Assembly: GCA_910585635.1 (NCBI GenBank)
Contig: CAJUFE010000005.1
Span: 1 to 64,000, forward strand
Direction of reading: 5' to 3'
DNA length: 64,000 bases
Source: an uncultured Lachnospiraceae bacterium
GTDB lineage: Bacteria; Bacillota; Clostridia; Lachnospirales; Lachnospiraceae
How positions within the stretch are numbered: position 1 is the stretch's first letter; each line of letters begins with the position of its first letter. Under the pieces are notes generated by a model. It saw nothing but the letters and a program-made list of their open reading frames with translations. It made no database searches and was not told where the DNA came from. A program made the translations under genes and the position numbers. Below, piece after piece: positions 33,210-41,647 of the stretch.

Positions 33210-34946
33210 ATGAAGAAAACGGTAATGGTAGGAGCAGTTCTTGCGATGAGCGCAGGGCTGGCGGCATGTGGACAGAAGGAGCCTGAGCCCTCCGCGGCGG
33301 AGACCACAGCCGCAGAGACCACGACAGCCGCCCAGGAGACGCCTGGGGAGGCGGCAGAAGGGACCGTGGTGACGGGAGAAGCCGAAGGATACGGCGGACC
33401 GATCAAGGCGGAAGTGACCCTGGAGGGCGATAAGATCGTGGACCTTAAGCTGACCGGCGACCAGGAGACCCCGGGGATCGGCGGCGCTGCCTTAGAGACT
33501 CTGCAGGCAGCGATCATCGAAAAAGGCGGTATCGATGGCGTAGATGCCGTCAGCGGCGCTACCTGGACCTCTAATGGCGTCTTTGACGCGGTCCGGGCGG
33601 CCCTGGGCATCGAGACAGAGGACGAGGGAGGTGCAGACCAGAAGGAGGTGGCGGCCACCGGGCTGTCCCATGGCCTCGGTATTGCTTCCAGCGGGCGTCT
33701 AGGGCCTGGAAAGGACGACCAGGAAGTAGGTGTCTACAGCATCAATGAAGTGATCGCCTATGCTCTGTTCGGAGATGACGGGACGATCCTGGACTTAGAG
33801 GTGGATCAGCTGGAGGTGGCCACGCCGAACTATGACGGGGAGCATATGCCCCATCTCACTGGCTTCCCAGGCCAGTCCTATAACGCGGACGAGGACCACG
33901 ACGAGAAGGTGGATGCGGTGCTGGAGCAGACGGAGGATGCCTTCCTGGCGGAGGTTGACGGCTGGAGCACCAAGCGGGAGCGGGGCGACACCTATAAACT
34001 GGGCTCCGGGACCTGGACCGAGGAGATGGAGCTTTTCGAAGAGACCTTCCGCGGGATGACCATAGAGGAGGTTAAGAAGTGGTACGAGGCGTACTGCTCC
34101 GATCTGAACGGGCGGCCCCTCCACGGGACCTCGGATAAGGAGGAGGACATCGCGAAATATGAGGCTTTGAGCGAGGAGGAGAAGACCGCACTGGATGGGA
34201 TCTCCGGCGCCACCATGTCCTTGAACGACAGCCATGGGAACATCATCGCCGCACTGGAAAAGGCCTATGAGAACAGACGGCCTGTGGAGGCCGATGCAGT
34301 GGCGAAGATCGGTCTCGGCATCACCAATACCGGACGCTTAGGGCCTGGGAAGGATGATCAGGAGGTCGGCGTGTACAGCTTCAACACCCAGGCGGTGGGC
34401 GGCTGCTACGATGGGGACGGGAAGATCATCGCCCTCTTTACCGATGTGATGGAGGTGGCTACGCCAAACTATGACGGCGAGCACATGCCCCATCTCACCG
34501 GCTTCCCCGGCCAGTCTTATAACGGGGACGAGGACCACGACGAGAAGGTGGATACGGTGCTGGAGCAGACCGAGGACACGTTCCTGGCCGAGATCGAGGC
34601 TTGGGCGACCAAGCGGGAGCGGGGCGATACCTATAAGCTGAACTCCGGGACCTGGGCAGATGAGATGGATCTGTTTGAAGGGTATTTTGCGGGAAAGACC
34701 ACCGATGAGGTCAGCGCCTGGTACGCAGCCTCCTGTTCCGACTTGAACGGGAGACCTCTCCATGGCACCTCCGATAAAGAAGAGGATGTGGCAAAATACG
34801 AGGCCCTGACCGATGAGCAGAAGCAGGAGCTGGATTCGATCTCCGGCGCGACGATGAGCCTTAGCGATCCCCACGGCGATATCCTGGGCGCGATCGAAAA
34901 GGCTTGGGCAGCGGCAAAGGATACGAGCATCACGGTAGGCCAGTGA
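33210..34946 (+). CDS. FMN-binding-domain lipoprotein with tandem duplication and three DxxSGAT motifs
   Basis: A 578-residue lipoprotein: signal peptide MKKTVMVGAVLAMSAGLAAC with lipidated C20, then an acidic Thr/Ala-rich linker. Residues 60-135 are an FMN_bind domain with the flavinylation-type motif DAVSGATWTS (112-121). Two homologous units follow, about 150-360 and 365-575, each starting with GRLGPGKDDQEVGVYS, containing ATPNYDGEHMPHLTGFPGQS, and ending in DGISGATMS (329-337) or DSISGATMS (542-550). In FMN_bind proteins the threonine of this motif receives FMN from ApbE. Three sites would make a multi-flavin extracellular electron carrier; that is inference. No apbE lies in the window. 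ATG 33210 follows AGTGAGG. Confidence 0.82.
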   Translation: MKKTVMVGAVLAMSAGLAACGQKEPEPSAAETTAAETTTAAQETPGEAAEGTVVTGEAEGYGGPIKAEVTLEGDKIVDLKLTGDQETPGIGGAALETLQAAIIEKGGIDGVDAVSGATWTSNGVFDAVRAALGIETEDEGGADQKEVAATGLSHGLGIASSGRLGPGKDDQEVGVYSINEVIAYALFGDDGTILDLEVDQLEVATPNYDGEHMPHLTGFPGQSYNADEDHDEKVDAVLEQTEDAFLAEVDGWSTKRERGDTYKLGSGTWTEEMELFEETFRGMTIEEVKKWYEAYCSDLNGRPLHGTSDKEEDIAKYEALSEEEKTALDGISGATMSLNDSHGNIIAALEKAYENRRPVEADAVAKIGLGITNTGRLGPGKDDQEVGVYSFNTQAVGGCYDGDGKIIALFTDVMEVATPNYDGEHMPHLTGFPGQSYNGDEDHDEKVDTVLEQTEDTFLAEIEAWATKRERGDTYKLNSGTWADEMDLFEGYFAGKTTDEVSAWYAASCSDLNGRPLHGTSDKEEDVAKYEALTDEQKQELDSISGATMSLSDPHGDILGAIEKAWAAAKDTSITVGQ

Positions 34947-34972
34947 CCCTCCGCCTGCGGGCAGAGGAGGGC

Positions 34973-35002
34973 AGGAGCCGGACTGAAAAAGGTCCGGCTC
35001 CT
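34973..35002 (+). terminator. Rho-independent terminator
   Basis: AGGAGCCGGAC (34973-34983) pairs perfectly with GTCCGGCTCCT (34992-35002), followed by TACTTTTG. Confidence 0.85.
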
Positions 35003-35009
35003 TACTTTT

Positions 35010-35116
35010 GTACTTTTCGATCCACGCCAGCTGGCGATGCAAAGTGAGCGTGTGGTGGCTTTCCGGCAGGCGCCTCCCGGAGCGGCCCATAGGGCGACCT
35101 GTAAGAAAATGATCGA
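35010..35116. repeat. Degenerate copy of the composite dispersed repeat
   Basis: GTACTTTTCGATCCACGCCAGCT at the left and CTCCCGGAGCGGCCC followed by CGACCTGTAAGAAAATGATCG at the right match the outer parts of the element at 11429-11623, while the central core is missing or diverged. Confidence 0.55.
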
Positions 35117-35166
35117 AAAACGAGTGCTTTATTGCTTTAAATCCTAAAAAAATTAACGCGATAAAA

Positions 35167-35195
35167 TTGACTCCTCCCTTTTTTTGTAGTATGAT
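35167..35195 (+). promoter_or_regulatory. Promoter of the ABC importer operon
   Basis: TTGACT (35167-35172), 17-base spacer, TATGAT (35190-35195), 45 bases before the start codon. Confidence 0.8.
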
Positions 35196-35240
35196 AAATA
35201 CTGTTTTCAAAATACCAACATTAGGGAGAGTGATATTGTT

Positions 35241-36329
35241 ATGAAGAAAAGCAACAAGACCAAGGCACTGATCATGGCGGGGCTCTTAGGGTTGTCTCTG
35301 ACAGCCTGCGGCGGCTCCGCACAGAGCGAGACGACAGCGGCGGCGACCACTGCGGCAGAAGCCGGTGGCGAGACAGGAGCAGCGGAGGACAGCCAGGGGG
35401 CAGGCGAGGAGACGAAGGCCGAGGCATCCCAGGGGGAGAAGGCGGACGGCCAGACCTATACCGTGGGCATCTGCCAGCTGGTGCAGCATGACGCGCTGGA
35501 TGCGGCCACCAAGGGCTTTATGGATGCCCTGACCGAGGAGCTGGGCGACGCGGTGACCTTTGACGAGCAGAACGCTCAGGGAGATTCCAATACCTGCTCC
35601 ACCATCATCAATGGCTTTGTGTCCGCTGATGTGGACCTGATCTTAGCCAATGCCACTCCGGCCCTCCAGGCGGCACAGGCGGGGACCAACGAGATCCCGA
35701 TCTTAGGGACCTCTGTCACCGAGTACGGCGTTGCCCTGGGGATCGATGATTTCGACGGTACCGTAGGCGGCAATATCTCCGGCACCTCCGACTTAGCGCC
35801 ATTAAAGGATCAGGTTGCCATGCTCCATGAGCTGTTCCCTGACGCGAAGAACGTGGGCCTGCTCTACTGTTCCGCAGAGGCCAACTCCCAGTACCAGGTG
35901 GATACGGTGAAGGCAGCCTTAGAGGAGCTGGGCTATACCTGTGAGTACTACTCCTTCTCCGACTCCAACGACCTCTCTGCCGTAGCCACCAAGGCTTCCA
36001 CCGAGAGCGACGTGATCTATGTGCCTACCGATAATACGGTGGCGGCCAATACGGAGATCGTGAACAATATCTGCCAGCCAGCCGGTATCCCGGTGATCGC
36101 AGGCGAGGAAGGCATCTGTGCCGGCTGCGGCGTGGCCACCTTGTCCATCAGCTATTATGACCTGGGCGTGGGCACCGGCAGGATGGCGGCAAAGATCCTG
36201 ACCGGGGAGGCCGACATCGCCGAGATGCCGATCGAGTATGCGCCCCAGTTCACCAAGAAGTATAATAAGGCTCTCTGCGAGGACTTAGGCGTCCAGATCC
36301 CGGAGGATTATGTGGCGATCGAAGAGTAA
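35241..36329 (+). CDS. ABC transporter substrate-binding lipoprotein (TrpX-like)
   Basis: A 362-residue lipoprotein: signal peptide with lipobox LTAC, then a Glu/Ala-rich linker and a periplasmic-binding fold of the ABC_sub_bind type (YTVGICQLVQHDALDAATKGF ... NTCSTIINGFVSADVDLILANATPALQAA ... AGEEGICAGCGVATLSISYYDLG). Members with this architecture, found with one permease and one ATPase as here, import aromatic amino acids (TrpXYZ) or related solutes. The substrate is therefore only suggested. The permease lies 272 bases downstream, separated by a structured spacer. Confidence 0.85.
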   Translation: MKKSNKTKALIMAGLLGLSLTACGGSAQSETTAAATTAAEAGGETGAAEDSQGAGEETKAEASQGEKADGQTYTVGICQLVQHDALDAATKGFMDALTEELGDAVTFDEQNAQGDSNTCSTIINGFVSADVDLILANATPALQAAQAGTNEIPILGTSVTEYGVALGIDDFDGTVGGNISGTSDLAPLKDQVAMLHELFPDAKNVGLLYCSAEANSQYQVDTVKAALEELGYTCEYYSFSDSNDLSAVATKASTESDVIYVPTDNTVAANTEIVNNICQPAGIPVIAGEEGICAGCGVATLSISYYDLGVGTGRMAAKILTGEADIAEMPIEYAPQFTKKYNKALCEDLGVQIPEDYVAIEE

Positions 36330-36467
36330 GAGCTGGTCGGTGGACTTTTAAGGTAAACCTTCTTTTAAGGCAGACCTTCATGCGCCTGGCAGCGAACGCA
36401 CCACCACACAGAAAAGCCTGGAGGGCGCACTGGGCATACCTTTCAAAGTAAAGTAAAACTCCCACAT

Positions 36468-36548
36468 GGGCTGTTGCAGGACCTCCGATCCGGAGATCGT
36501 TTGCGGCAGCCCCTGTCGGGTTACAGAAGATCCGGCAGGACCTTTTTA
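36468..36548 (+). other. Structured spacer with terminator-like hairpin inside the ABC operon
   Basis: GGGCTGTTGC (36468-36477) pairs with GCGGCAGCCC (36503-36512) around an inner CTCCG/CGGAG stem. CCTGTCGG (36512-36519) then pairs with CCGGCAGG (36532-36539), followed by a T run in ACCTTTTTA. It may lower expression of the permease and ATPase relative to the binding protein. Confidence 0.55.
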
Positions 36549-36601
36549 GGGACACGGTCCCATATCCTGCCCACCGGGTCTGCAGAGTGAGGAGAACGAT
36601 C

Positions 36602-37543
36602 ATGTTGAGTTTGATAAATGCTTTGCCCGGCGCGGTGGCGCAGGGGCTGATCTGGGGGATCATGGCCATCGGGGTCTACATCACCTATCGGATCTTAGAT
36701 ATCGCCGATCTGACCGTGGACGGCAGCCTATGCACCGGAGGCGCGGTCTGCGTCATGATGATGCTGGGCGGACAGAACGTATGGGTATCCATGGGAGCCG
36801 CCCTTCTGGCGGGGATGGTCACCGGCCTGGCCACCGGCGTCCTGCATACTTTTGCGGGGATCCCGGCGATCCTGGCCGGTATCCTGACCCAGCTGGGACT
36901 GTATTCGGTCAACCTGGAGATCATGGGGAAGGCGAACCAGGCGATCAATGTGGATAAGTTCAGCCTGCTGGTCTCCCTGCGCTTTATCAAGGGCGTGCCG
37001 GTCTTTAAAAATACGATCCTGATCGTGGCGCTGGTCATCCTGGCGCTGATCGCGGTGTTATACTGGTTCTTCGGCACAGAACTGGGCTGTTCCTTACGGG
37101 CTACCGGCTGCAACGACAAGATGGCCAGGGCGCAGGGGATCAACACGGATCTTGCCCGAGTGCTGGGCCTGATGCTGTCCAATGGCCTGGTAGCCTTTGC
37201 GGGAGCGCTCTTAAGCCAATACCAGGGCTTTGCGGATATCAACATGGGGCGCGGGGCCATCGTGATCGGCTTAGCGGCAGTGATCATCGGCGAAGCGGTC
37301 TTCGGAAGGATATTTCGGAATTTTGCCCTCCGTCTCCTGGGTGTGGCCTTCGGCTCCATCATCTATTATCTGGTGCTCCAGGTGGTCATCGCCATGGGCT
37401 TAGATGCCAACTGGTTAAAGCTTTTGTCCGCGCTGGTGGTGGCGGTGTTCTTAGGCATCCCCACCTGGAACGACCGTTACGCCAAGCTGTTTAAGGACAT
37501 GGGCCGGGGGAGCGGCCGCACAGAAAGAGGAGGGATAGACTGA
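36602..37543 (+). CDS. ABC transporter permease (TrpY-like)
   Basis: A 313-residue polytopic permease with eight or so membrane helices, similar to the BPD_transp_2 family used by TrpXYZ and branched-chain amino acid importers. The loop TELGCSLRATGCNDKMARAQGI is the typical coupling segment (RA-G-N-x-x-x-A-x-x-x-GI). ATG 36602 follows GAGGAGAACG. The ATPase gene overlaps its stop by one base. Length and topology look intact. Confidence 0.87.
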   Translation: MLSLINALPGAVAQGLIWGIMAIGVYITYRILDIADLTVDGSLCTGGAVCVMMMLGGQNVWVSMGAALLAGMVTGLATGVLHTFAGIPAILAGILTQLGLYSVNLEIMGKANQAINVDKFSLLVSLRFIKGVPVFKNTILIVALVILALIAVLYWFFGTELGCSLRATGCNDKMARAQGINTDLARVLGLMLSNGLVAFAGALLSQYQGFADINMGRGAIVIGLAAVIIGEAVFGRIFRNFALRLLGVAFGSIIYYLVLQVVIAMGLDANWLKLLSALVVAVFLGIPTWNDRYAKLFKDMGRGSGRTERGGID

Positions 37544-38340
37544 TGCTGGAGGCAAGAAATATCGTCAAGACCTTTAATGTGGGGACCGTCAATGAGAAAA
37601 AGGCCTTAAGGGGGATAAACCTGACCTTGGAGGACGGAGATTTCGTCACAGTGATCGGCGGGAACGGAGCCGGGAAATCCACCTTTTTAAATGCGATCTC
37701 CGGTGTGTGGCCGGTGGACAGGGGGCAGATCATCATCGAGGGGAAGGATATCACCGGTCTGCCGGAGCATAAGCGGGCGGCCTTCTTAGGGCGCGTCTTC
37801 CAGGATCCTATGACCGGAACGGCGGCCGATATGGGGATCGAGGAGAACCTGGCCCTGGCCTTCCGCCGTGGAGGCAGGCGCACCTTAAAGTCCGGCATCA
37901 CCGGCAGCGAGCGGGCACTATATAAGGATGTCTTAAGCCGCTTAGGGCTTGGCTTACAGAGCCGTATGACCACCAAAGTGGGCCTTTTATCCGGCGGCCA
38001 GCGCCAGGCGCTCACCCTGCTCATGGCCACCTTAAAGCAGCCCAAGCTCCTCCTCTTAGATGAGCACACGGCGGCCTTAGACCCCAAGACCGCTAAGAAG
38101 GTGCTGGAGCTGACCGAGGAGATCGTGGAGGACCAGCACCTCACAGCCCTGATGGTCACCCACAACATGAAGGACGCGATCCGGATCGGGAACCGCCTGA
38201 TCATGATGCACGAGGGACAGATCATCTACGATGTGTCCGGGGAGGCGAAGAAGGCCCTCCATGTGTCGGACCTCTTGCAGAAGTTCGAGGAGGCCAGCGG
38301 TGGCGGGTTCGCGAACGACCGGATGATGCTGGCGAAGTAA
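37543..38340 (+). CDS. ABC transporter ATP-binding protein (TrpZ-like)
   Basis: A 265-residue ATPase with Walker A GGNGAGKST, signature LSGGQRQALTLLMA, and Walker B LLLLDEHTAALDP. The H-loop follows in MVTHNMKDAI. It energises the permease and binding protein encoded upstream. The signature has Q-A-L in place of Q-R-V, a common form in this subgroup. A terminator lies about 95 bases after the stop. Confidence 0.9.
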   Translation: MLEARNIVKTFNVGTVNEKKALRGINLTLEDGDFVTVIGGNGAGKSTFLNAISGVWPVDRGQIIIEGKDITGLPEHKRAAFLGRVFQDPMTGTAADMGIEENLALAFRRGGRRTLKSGITGSERALYKDVLSRLGLGLQSRMTTKVGLLSGGQRQALTLLMATLKQPKLLLLDEHTAALDPKTAKKVLELTEEIVEDQHLTALMVTHNMKDAIRIGNRLIMMHEGQIIYDVSGEAKKALHVSDLLQKFEEASGGGFANDRMMLAK

Positions 38341-38433
38341 CGTTTGGGAACGTAATAGAAAATTAATAAATTACCGGTTTTCATATCTGGCCATCTGTGG
38401 TAAAATAACCAGGTATCTGTCAAAGGCCGGGGA

Positions 38434-38462
38434 AAGCTGTCGGAGAGCCGGCGGCTTTTTTA
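38434..38462 (+). terminator. Rho-independent terminator before the NlpC/P60 gene
   Basis: AAGCTGTCGG (38434-38443) pairs with CCGGCGGCTT (38448-38457) allowing G-U, with an AGAG loop and a run of T. Confidence 0.8.
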
Positions 38463-38510
38463 CTTTAGATATTTTGTGTGTTCGGAGCAGGACGAAGGAG
38501 AAGATGGACT

Positions 38511-40127
38511 ATGTTGGATAAAGAAGATTATATGGCCAGGCTGGAGCGGGCCAGGAAGAGGAGAGATCAGCGGACGGGGCAGCGGAACCTGATATTCATA
38601 GCGGGAGGGCTCATCTTGCTCATCCTCCTGGGCTTCGGCATCTATCGCCTCCGTACCAGCGGGAAGCCGGCGGCGGCTGAGACCGGGGGAGCAGAGGAGG
38701 AGACTCTAGAGAGCACCGAGCCGGAGACGGAAGCGCCTACAGAGCCTACCCTGTCGCCGGAGGAGGAAGCGGCACAGCAGCTGGCTCAGGAGGTCCAGGG
38801 GGTCCTGGATTCTTATACGGACATGGGGCTGATCCGGGTGGAAGGCTATCTGAACGTGCGGGAGGCTCCGGGCAGCGAGGGGAAGATCATCGGAAAGCTG
38901 ATGGAGAACAGCGCCTGTGAGATCTTAGATACGGAGGGGGAGTGGGCCCACATCACCTCCGGCGGGATCGAAGGCTATATCAATGCCCAGTACCTGCTCA
39001 CCGGGGATGAGGCCAAGGAAGCGGCCAGGCCCTATGTGGTGGAGCGGGCGATCATCCGGGCGGACAAGCTGAACATCCGTTCCGAGCCCAATGGCGACGC
39101 CGACAACGTGGTGGGACAGGCCCTGCAGAACGAGCGTTATGAAGTGATCGCCCAGGAAAATGGCTGGGTGCAGATCGCGGAGGGCTATATCTCCGCGGAT
39201 TATGTAGAGATCCGGCTGGCGCTGAACGAGGCCAGGAAGTTAGACCTTCGGACCATGGCCCTGAACCAGTACGACCACCTGGTGATCTCCAAGGTGGATA
39301 ATTATCTGAACGTGCGGGAGGAGCCTAAAAGTGACGGGAAGATCATCGGGAAGATGACCAGTAAGGCGGCCGGTGAGATCTTAGAGACATTGGATGGCTG
39401 GTATAAGATCCGTTCCGGGAACATCACCGGGTATATCACGGCGGATCCCCAGTATACCACCACCGGACAGGAAGCCCGGGATATCGCATTGGAGACGGCT
39501 TCCCTGATGGCGATCGTCAACACGGACATGCTGAACGTGCGGAAGGAGCCCTCCACGGAGTCCTCAATCTGGACCCAGATCTCCAAGGAGGAGCGTTATC
39601 CGGTGCTCCAGCAGCTGGACGGCTGGGTGCAGATCGAGATGGACACGGAGGACAGTGACAACGCCTTCATCTCCACCCGGGATAATAACGTGGAGGTCCG
39701 CTATGCCCTGGCGGAGGCGATCAAGTTCTCGCCCCTGGAGGAGGCGGCCCAGGCCGCGGCGTCCAGACGGACCCAGCTGGTCAACTTTGCCCTCCAGTAT
39801 GTGGGCAATCCCTATGTGTGGGGCGGCACCAGCCTGACCAACGGCATCGACTGCTCCGGCTTTACCATGCAGGTCATGAAGCAGTTCGGCGTATCCCTGC
39901 CCCATTATTCCGGCTCCCAAGCTAAGATGGGCAAGGCAGTGACCTCCAGCGAGATGCGCCCTGGCGACCTGATCTTCTATGCCAACAGCGGCGGCACGGT
40001 GAACCATGTGGCCATCTACATCGGCAACGGCCAGATCGTCCACGCGGCCAGCAGGCGGAGCGGGATCAAGATCTCTACATGGAATTATAGGACGCCGAAG
40101 ACGATCCGGAACATGCTGGGGGATTGA
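38511..40127 (+). CDS. SH3-repeat NlpC/P60 cell-wall hydrolase with N-terminal membrane anchor
   Basis: A 538-residue wall enzyme. A charged N-terminus is followed by one helix (LIFIAGGLILLILLGFGIY), an acidic Thr/Glu linker, four bacterial SH3 domains (each with an LNVR or LNIR-x-x-P signature, near 110, 190, 270 and 360) and a C-terminal NlpC/P60 peptidase with C in NGIDCSGFTMQ, H in TVNHVAIYIG and H in IVHAASR. It probably cleaves gamma-D-Glu-diamino-acid bonds in peptidoglycan stem peptides. ATG 38511 lies nine bases after GAAGGAGAAG. Four SH3 units are on the high side for this family. Confidence 0.9.
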   Translation: MLDKEDYMARLERARKRRDQRTGQRNLIFIAGGLILLILLGFGIYRLRTSGKPAAAETGGAEEETLESTEPETEAPTEPTLSPEEEAAQQLAQEVQGVLDSYTDMGLIRVEGYLNVREAPGSEGKIIGKLMENSACEILDTEGEWAHITSGGIEGYINAQYLLTGDEAKEAARPYVVERAIIRADKLNIRSEPNGDADNVVGQALQNERYEVIAQENGWVQIAEGYISADYVEIRLALNEARKLDLRTMALNQYDHLVISKVDNYLNVREEPKSDGKIIGKMTSKAAGEILETLDGWYKIRSGNITGYITADPQYTTTGQEARDIALETASLMAIVNTDMLNVRKEPSTESSIWTQISKEERYPVLQQLDGWVQIEMDTEDSDNAFISTRDNNVEVRYALAEAIKFSPLEEAAQAAASRRTQLVNFALQYVGNPYVWGGTSLTNGIDCSGFTMQVMKQFGVSLPHYSGSQAKMGKAVTSSEMRPGDLIFYANSGGTVNHVAIYIGNGQIVHAASRRSGIKISTWNYRTPKTIRNMLGD

Positions 40128-40257
40128 TCTGTAGGATCCAAGGTGGATCTGTAGATCAGTAGCTTAAAAGGCCAGAGAGTGCGAAAGACCGGTCAAGAGC
40201 AATAAGGACTAGTCGAGATCGGACATCCAGTATAAGATATAAGATATAAGATATAAA

Positions 40258-40291
40258 AAGAAGATCCCTGCCGGAAGGTGGGGATCTTCTT
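40258..40291 (+). terminator. Rho-independent terminator
   Basis: AAGAAGATCCC (40258-40268) pairs perfectly with GGGATCTTCTT (40281-40291). Just upstream the seven-base unit ATAAGAT is repeated about four times (40230-40256). Confidence 0.8.
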
Positions 40292-40446
40292 TACAAAACA
40301 CACGTTAGATAGACCTGTTATATAGTTCTCTTTACATTCAGCACGGTAGTGTAAAAAGTTTGTGTCTTAGGAAAAAAATGGCTCCTTTTTGGTAAGGATC
40401 AAGATATGGAAATTCTTATCGAAAAGGAGTATTTATATGCCAGTAG

Positions 40447-40812
40447 CAGTACGAGGAGGTCTGCTACCATGAGAGGGACCGGGACAGGATGGAGCACCGG
40501 TGGTACGGCGTATGCACGGAAGGCAGCATCCTGACAAGGCAGCAGAAGGAATGGCCGTTCATAAGGACGGTGGGCTGTGCCAGGCAGATACGGATACCGC
40601 TAGAACGGGATGCGGAAGGGAACGACATAACGCCGGCAAAAAGATCAAAGAACAACCTTGCCCTGTTGAGGAAGTTCGCTTACAACATCCTCCGGCTGGC
40701 CATGCTGGCAGAGGAATGTTCGGAGATCATGACAGAGGCGATGGATGATCTCCATGATACTCCGGCCCTGATGAGGAGATATGTCTTCAGCGGGATCAAA
40801 AGCTTCTACTAA
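40447..40812 (+). pseudogene. C-terminal remnant of a transposase, ISAs1-like
   Basis: The frame is open from after a stop at 40444 to 40812. It reads QYEEVCYHERDRDRMEHRWY ... EWPFIRTVGCARQIR ... KNNLALLRKFAYNILRLAM, the order seen near the end of ISAs1/DDE transposases (HGR-x-E-x-R, WPGL-x-x-V, and NLA-x-LR-x-x-A-x-NLL). The catalytic N-terminal part is missing. An ATG at 40489 could start 107 residues, but the ribosome site is weak. It is probably a decayed insertion-sequence fragment. The family call is moderate because only the tail is seen. Confidence 0.5.
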
Positions 40813-40814
40813 AT

Positions 40815-40883
40815 ATGGCTGACACAGAAGTATCGAGCATGAAAAAGATGCTTGGAGGAAAGCGGTGGTTAGAAAGCATGTAA
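40815..40883 (+). pseudogene. Short fragment, possible antitoxin remnant
   Basis: ATG 40815 opens a frame of 22 codons (MADTEVSSMKKMLGGKRWLE...) ending at TAA 40881. It sits where the antitoxin of the following PIN toxin would be expected. It is too short for a firm call. Confidence 0.25.
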
Positions 40884-41258
40884 GGAAATAAGTGTTTATT
40901 AGATGCAAATGCTGTTCTAAGATTTTTATTAAGGGATAATGAAGAACAGTTTATGTATATAAGAAAAATGACAAGGATCAAAAATTGTTATGTTACACTA
41001 GAAGTAATGGCAGAAGTTTGCTATGTGCTAGAGGGGCTTTATCAAGTTTCCAGAGAAGATATCATCAGCAGTTTTCGTAAATTAAATAATGACATCATTA
41101 TTTTATATGCAGATGTGTTACTTCGAGCATTGGAGATTTTTGATAAAATACAAAAGCTTGATCTTGTAGACTGTCTTTTATATGGTTATAAAAAGGAAAA
41201 AGGAATAAATATCATAACCTTTGACAAAAAACTACAAAAGAAATTAGAAAATATATAG
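40884..41258 (+). pseudogene. PIN-domain toxin lacking a start codon
   Basis: The frame encodes KCLLDANAVLRFLLRDNEEQ then VTLEVMAEVCYVL, KLDLVDCLLYGY and ITFDKKLQKKLENI. The four PIN acidic positions (D in LLDAN, E in TLEVMAE, D in LVDCLL, D in TFDKKL) are all kept. The first codons after the upstream stop contain no ATG, GTG or TTG in frame until ATG 40953, which would skip the first catalytic aspartate. A one- or two-base loss near 40893 is likely. The DNA is strongly AT-rich, unlike its surroundings, so it was probably acquired as a VapC-like module and then lost its start. Confidence 0.65.
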
Positions 41259-41349
41259 ATGATCTGCGGACACTAAGACTGTGATGGAGGACCTTTTGTG
41301 TGGAAAGCAGCTGGAGGTGGAGATCGATGAGCAGATCGCGTCCCATTAC

Positions 41350-41400
41350 ATGCTCCCCCCCTCCCGTCGCGGGCCCCCTGGACCACCTGTGAAAAGTAAC
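41350..41400. repeat. End of the GTGAAAAGTAAC dispersed repeat
   Basis: CCCCTCCCGTCGCGGGCCCC followed by ACCACCTGTGAAAAGTAAC matches the right flank of the element at 11586-11623 and the 33097-33108 end. No partner left end lies nearby. Confidence 0.6.
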
Positions 41401-41451
41401 ACCTCTTGCCCACTCTTGCCCACATCTTTGAGATAACCCCCCGCTTCCCGA

Positions 41452-41480
41452 TTGACAACACGCCCCAGACATGGTATCAT
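41452..41480 (+). promoter_or_regulatory. Strong promoter upstream of citrate synthase
   Basis: TTGACA (41452-41457), 17-base spacer, TATCAT (41475-41480). Confidence 0.8.
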
Positions 41481-41495
41481 CGAGGTCAAGCGGCA

Positions 41496-41524
41496 AGGGC
41501 GCCAGGAAACTGGCGCCCTGTTAT
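41496..41524 (+). terminator. Hairpin right after the promoter, possible attenuator
   Basis: AGGGCGCCA (41496-41504) pairs perfectly with TGGCGCCCT (41511-41519), then GTTATTT. It starts about ten bases after the predicted transcription start and 130 bases before the citrate synthase gene. Confidence 0.6.
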
Positions 41525-41647
41525 TTATCTCAAGGCGATATATAAACCACAGACCGTTCAGATCCTACAAGGACCCAAAGGCAGGAGAGGCCAGGACAGG
41601 GGATATCGCGGCGGCGGTGCCGCACACATACAGAAAGGAGCTGGCAT

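Noticed and set aside
38340..38510. Cyclic-di-AMP riboswitch before the NlpC/P60 gene
   Set aside because: The stretch is too short and holds only a terminator hairpin; ydaO-type conserved parts are absent.
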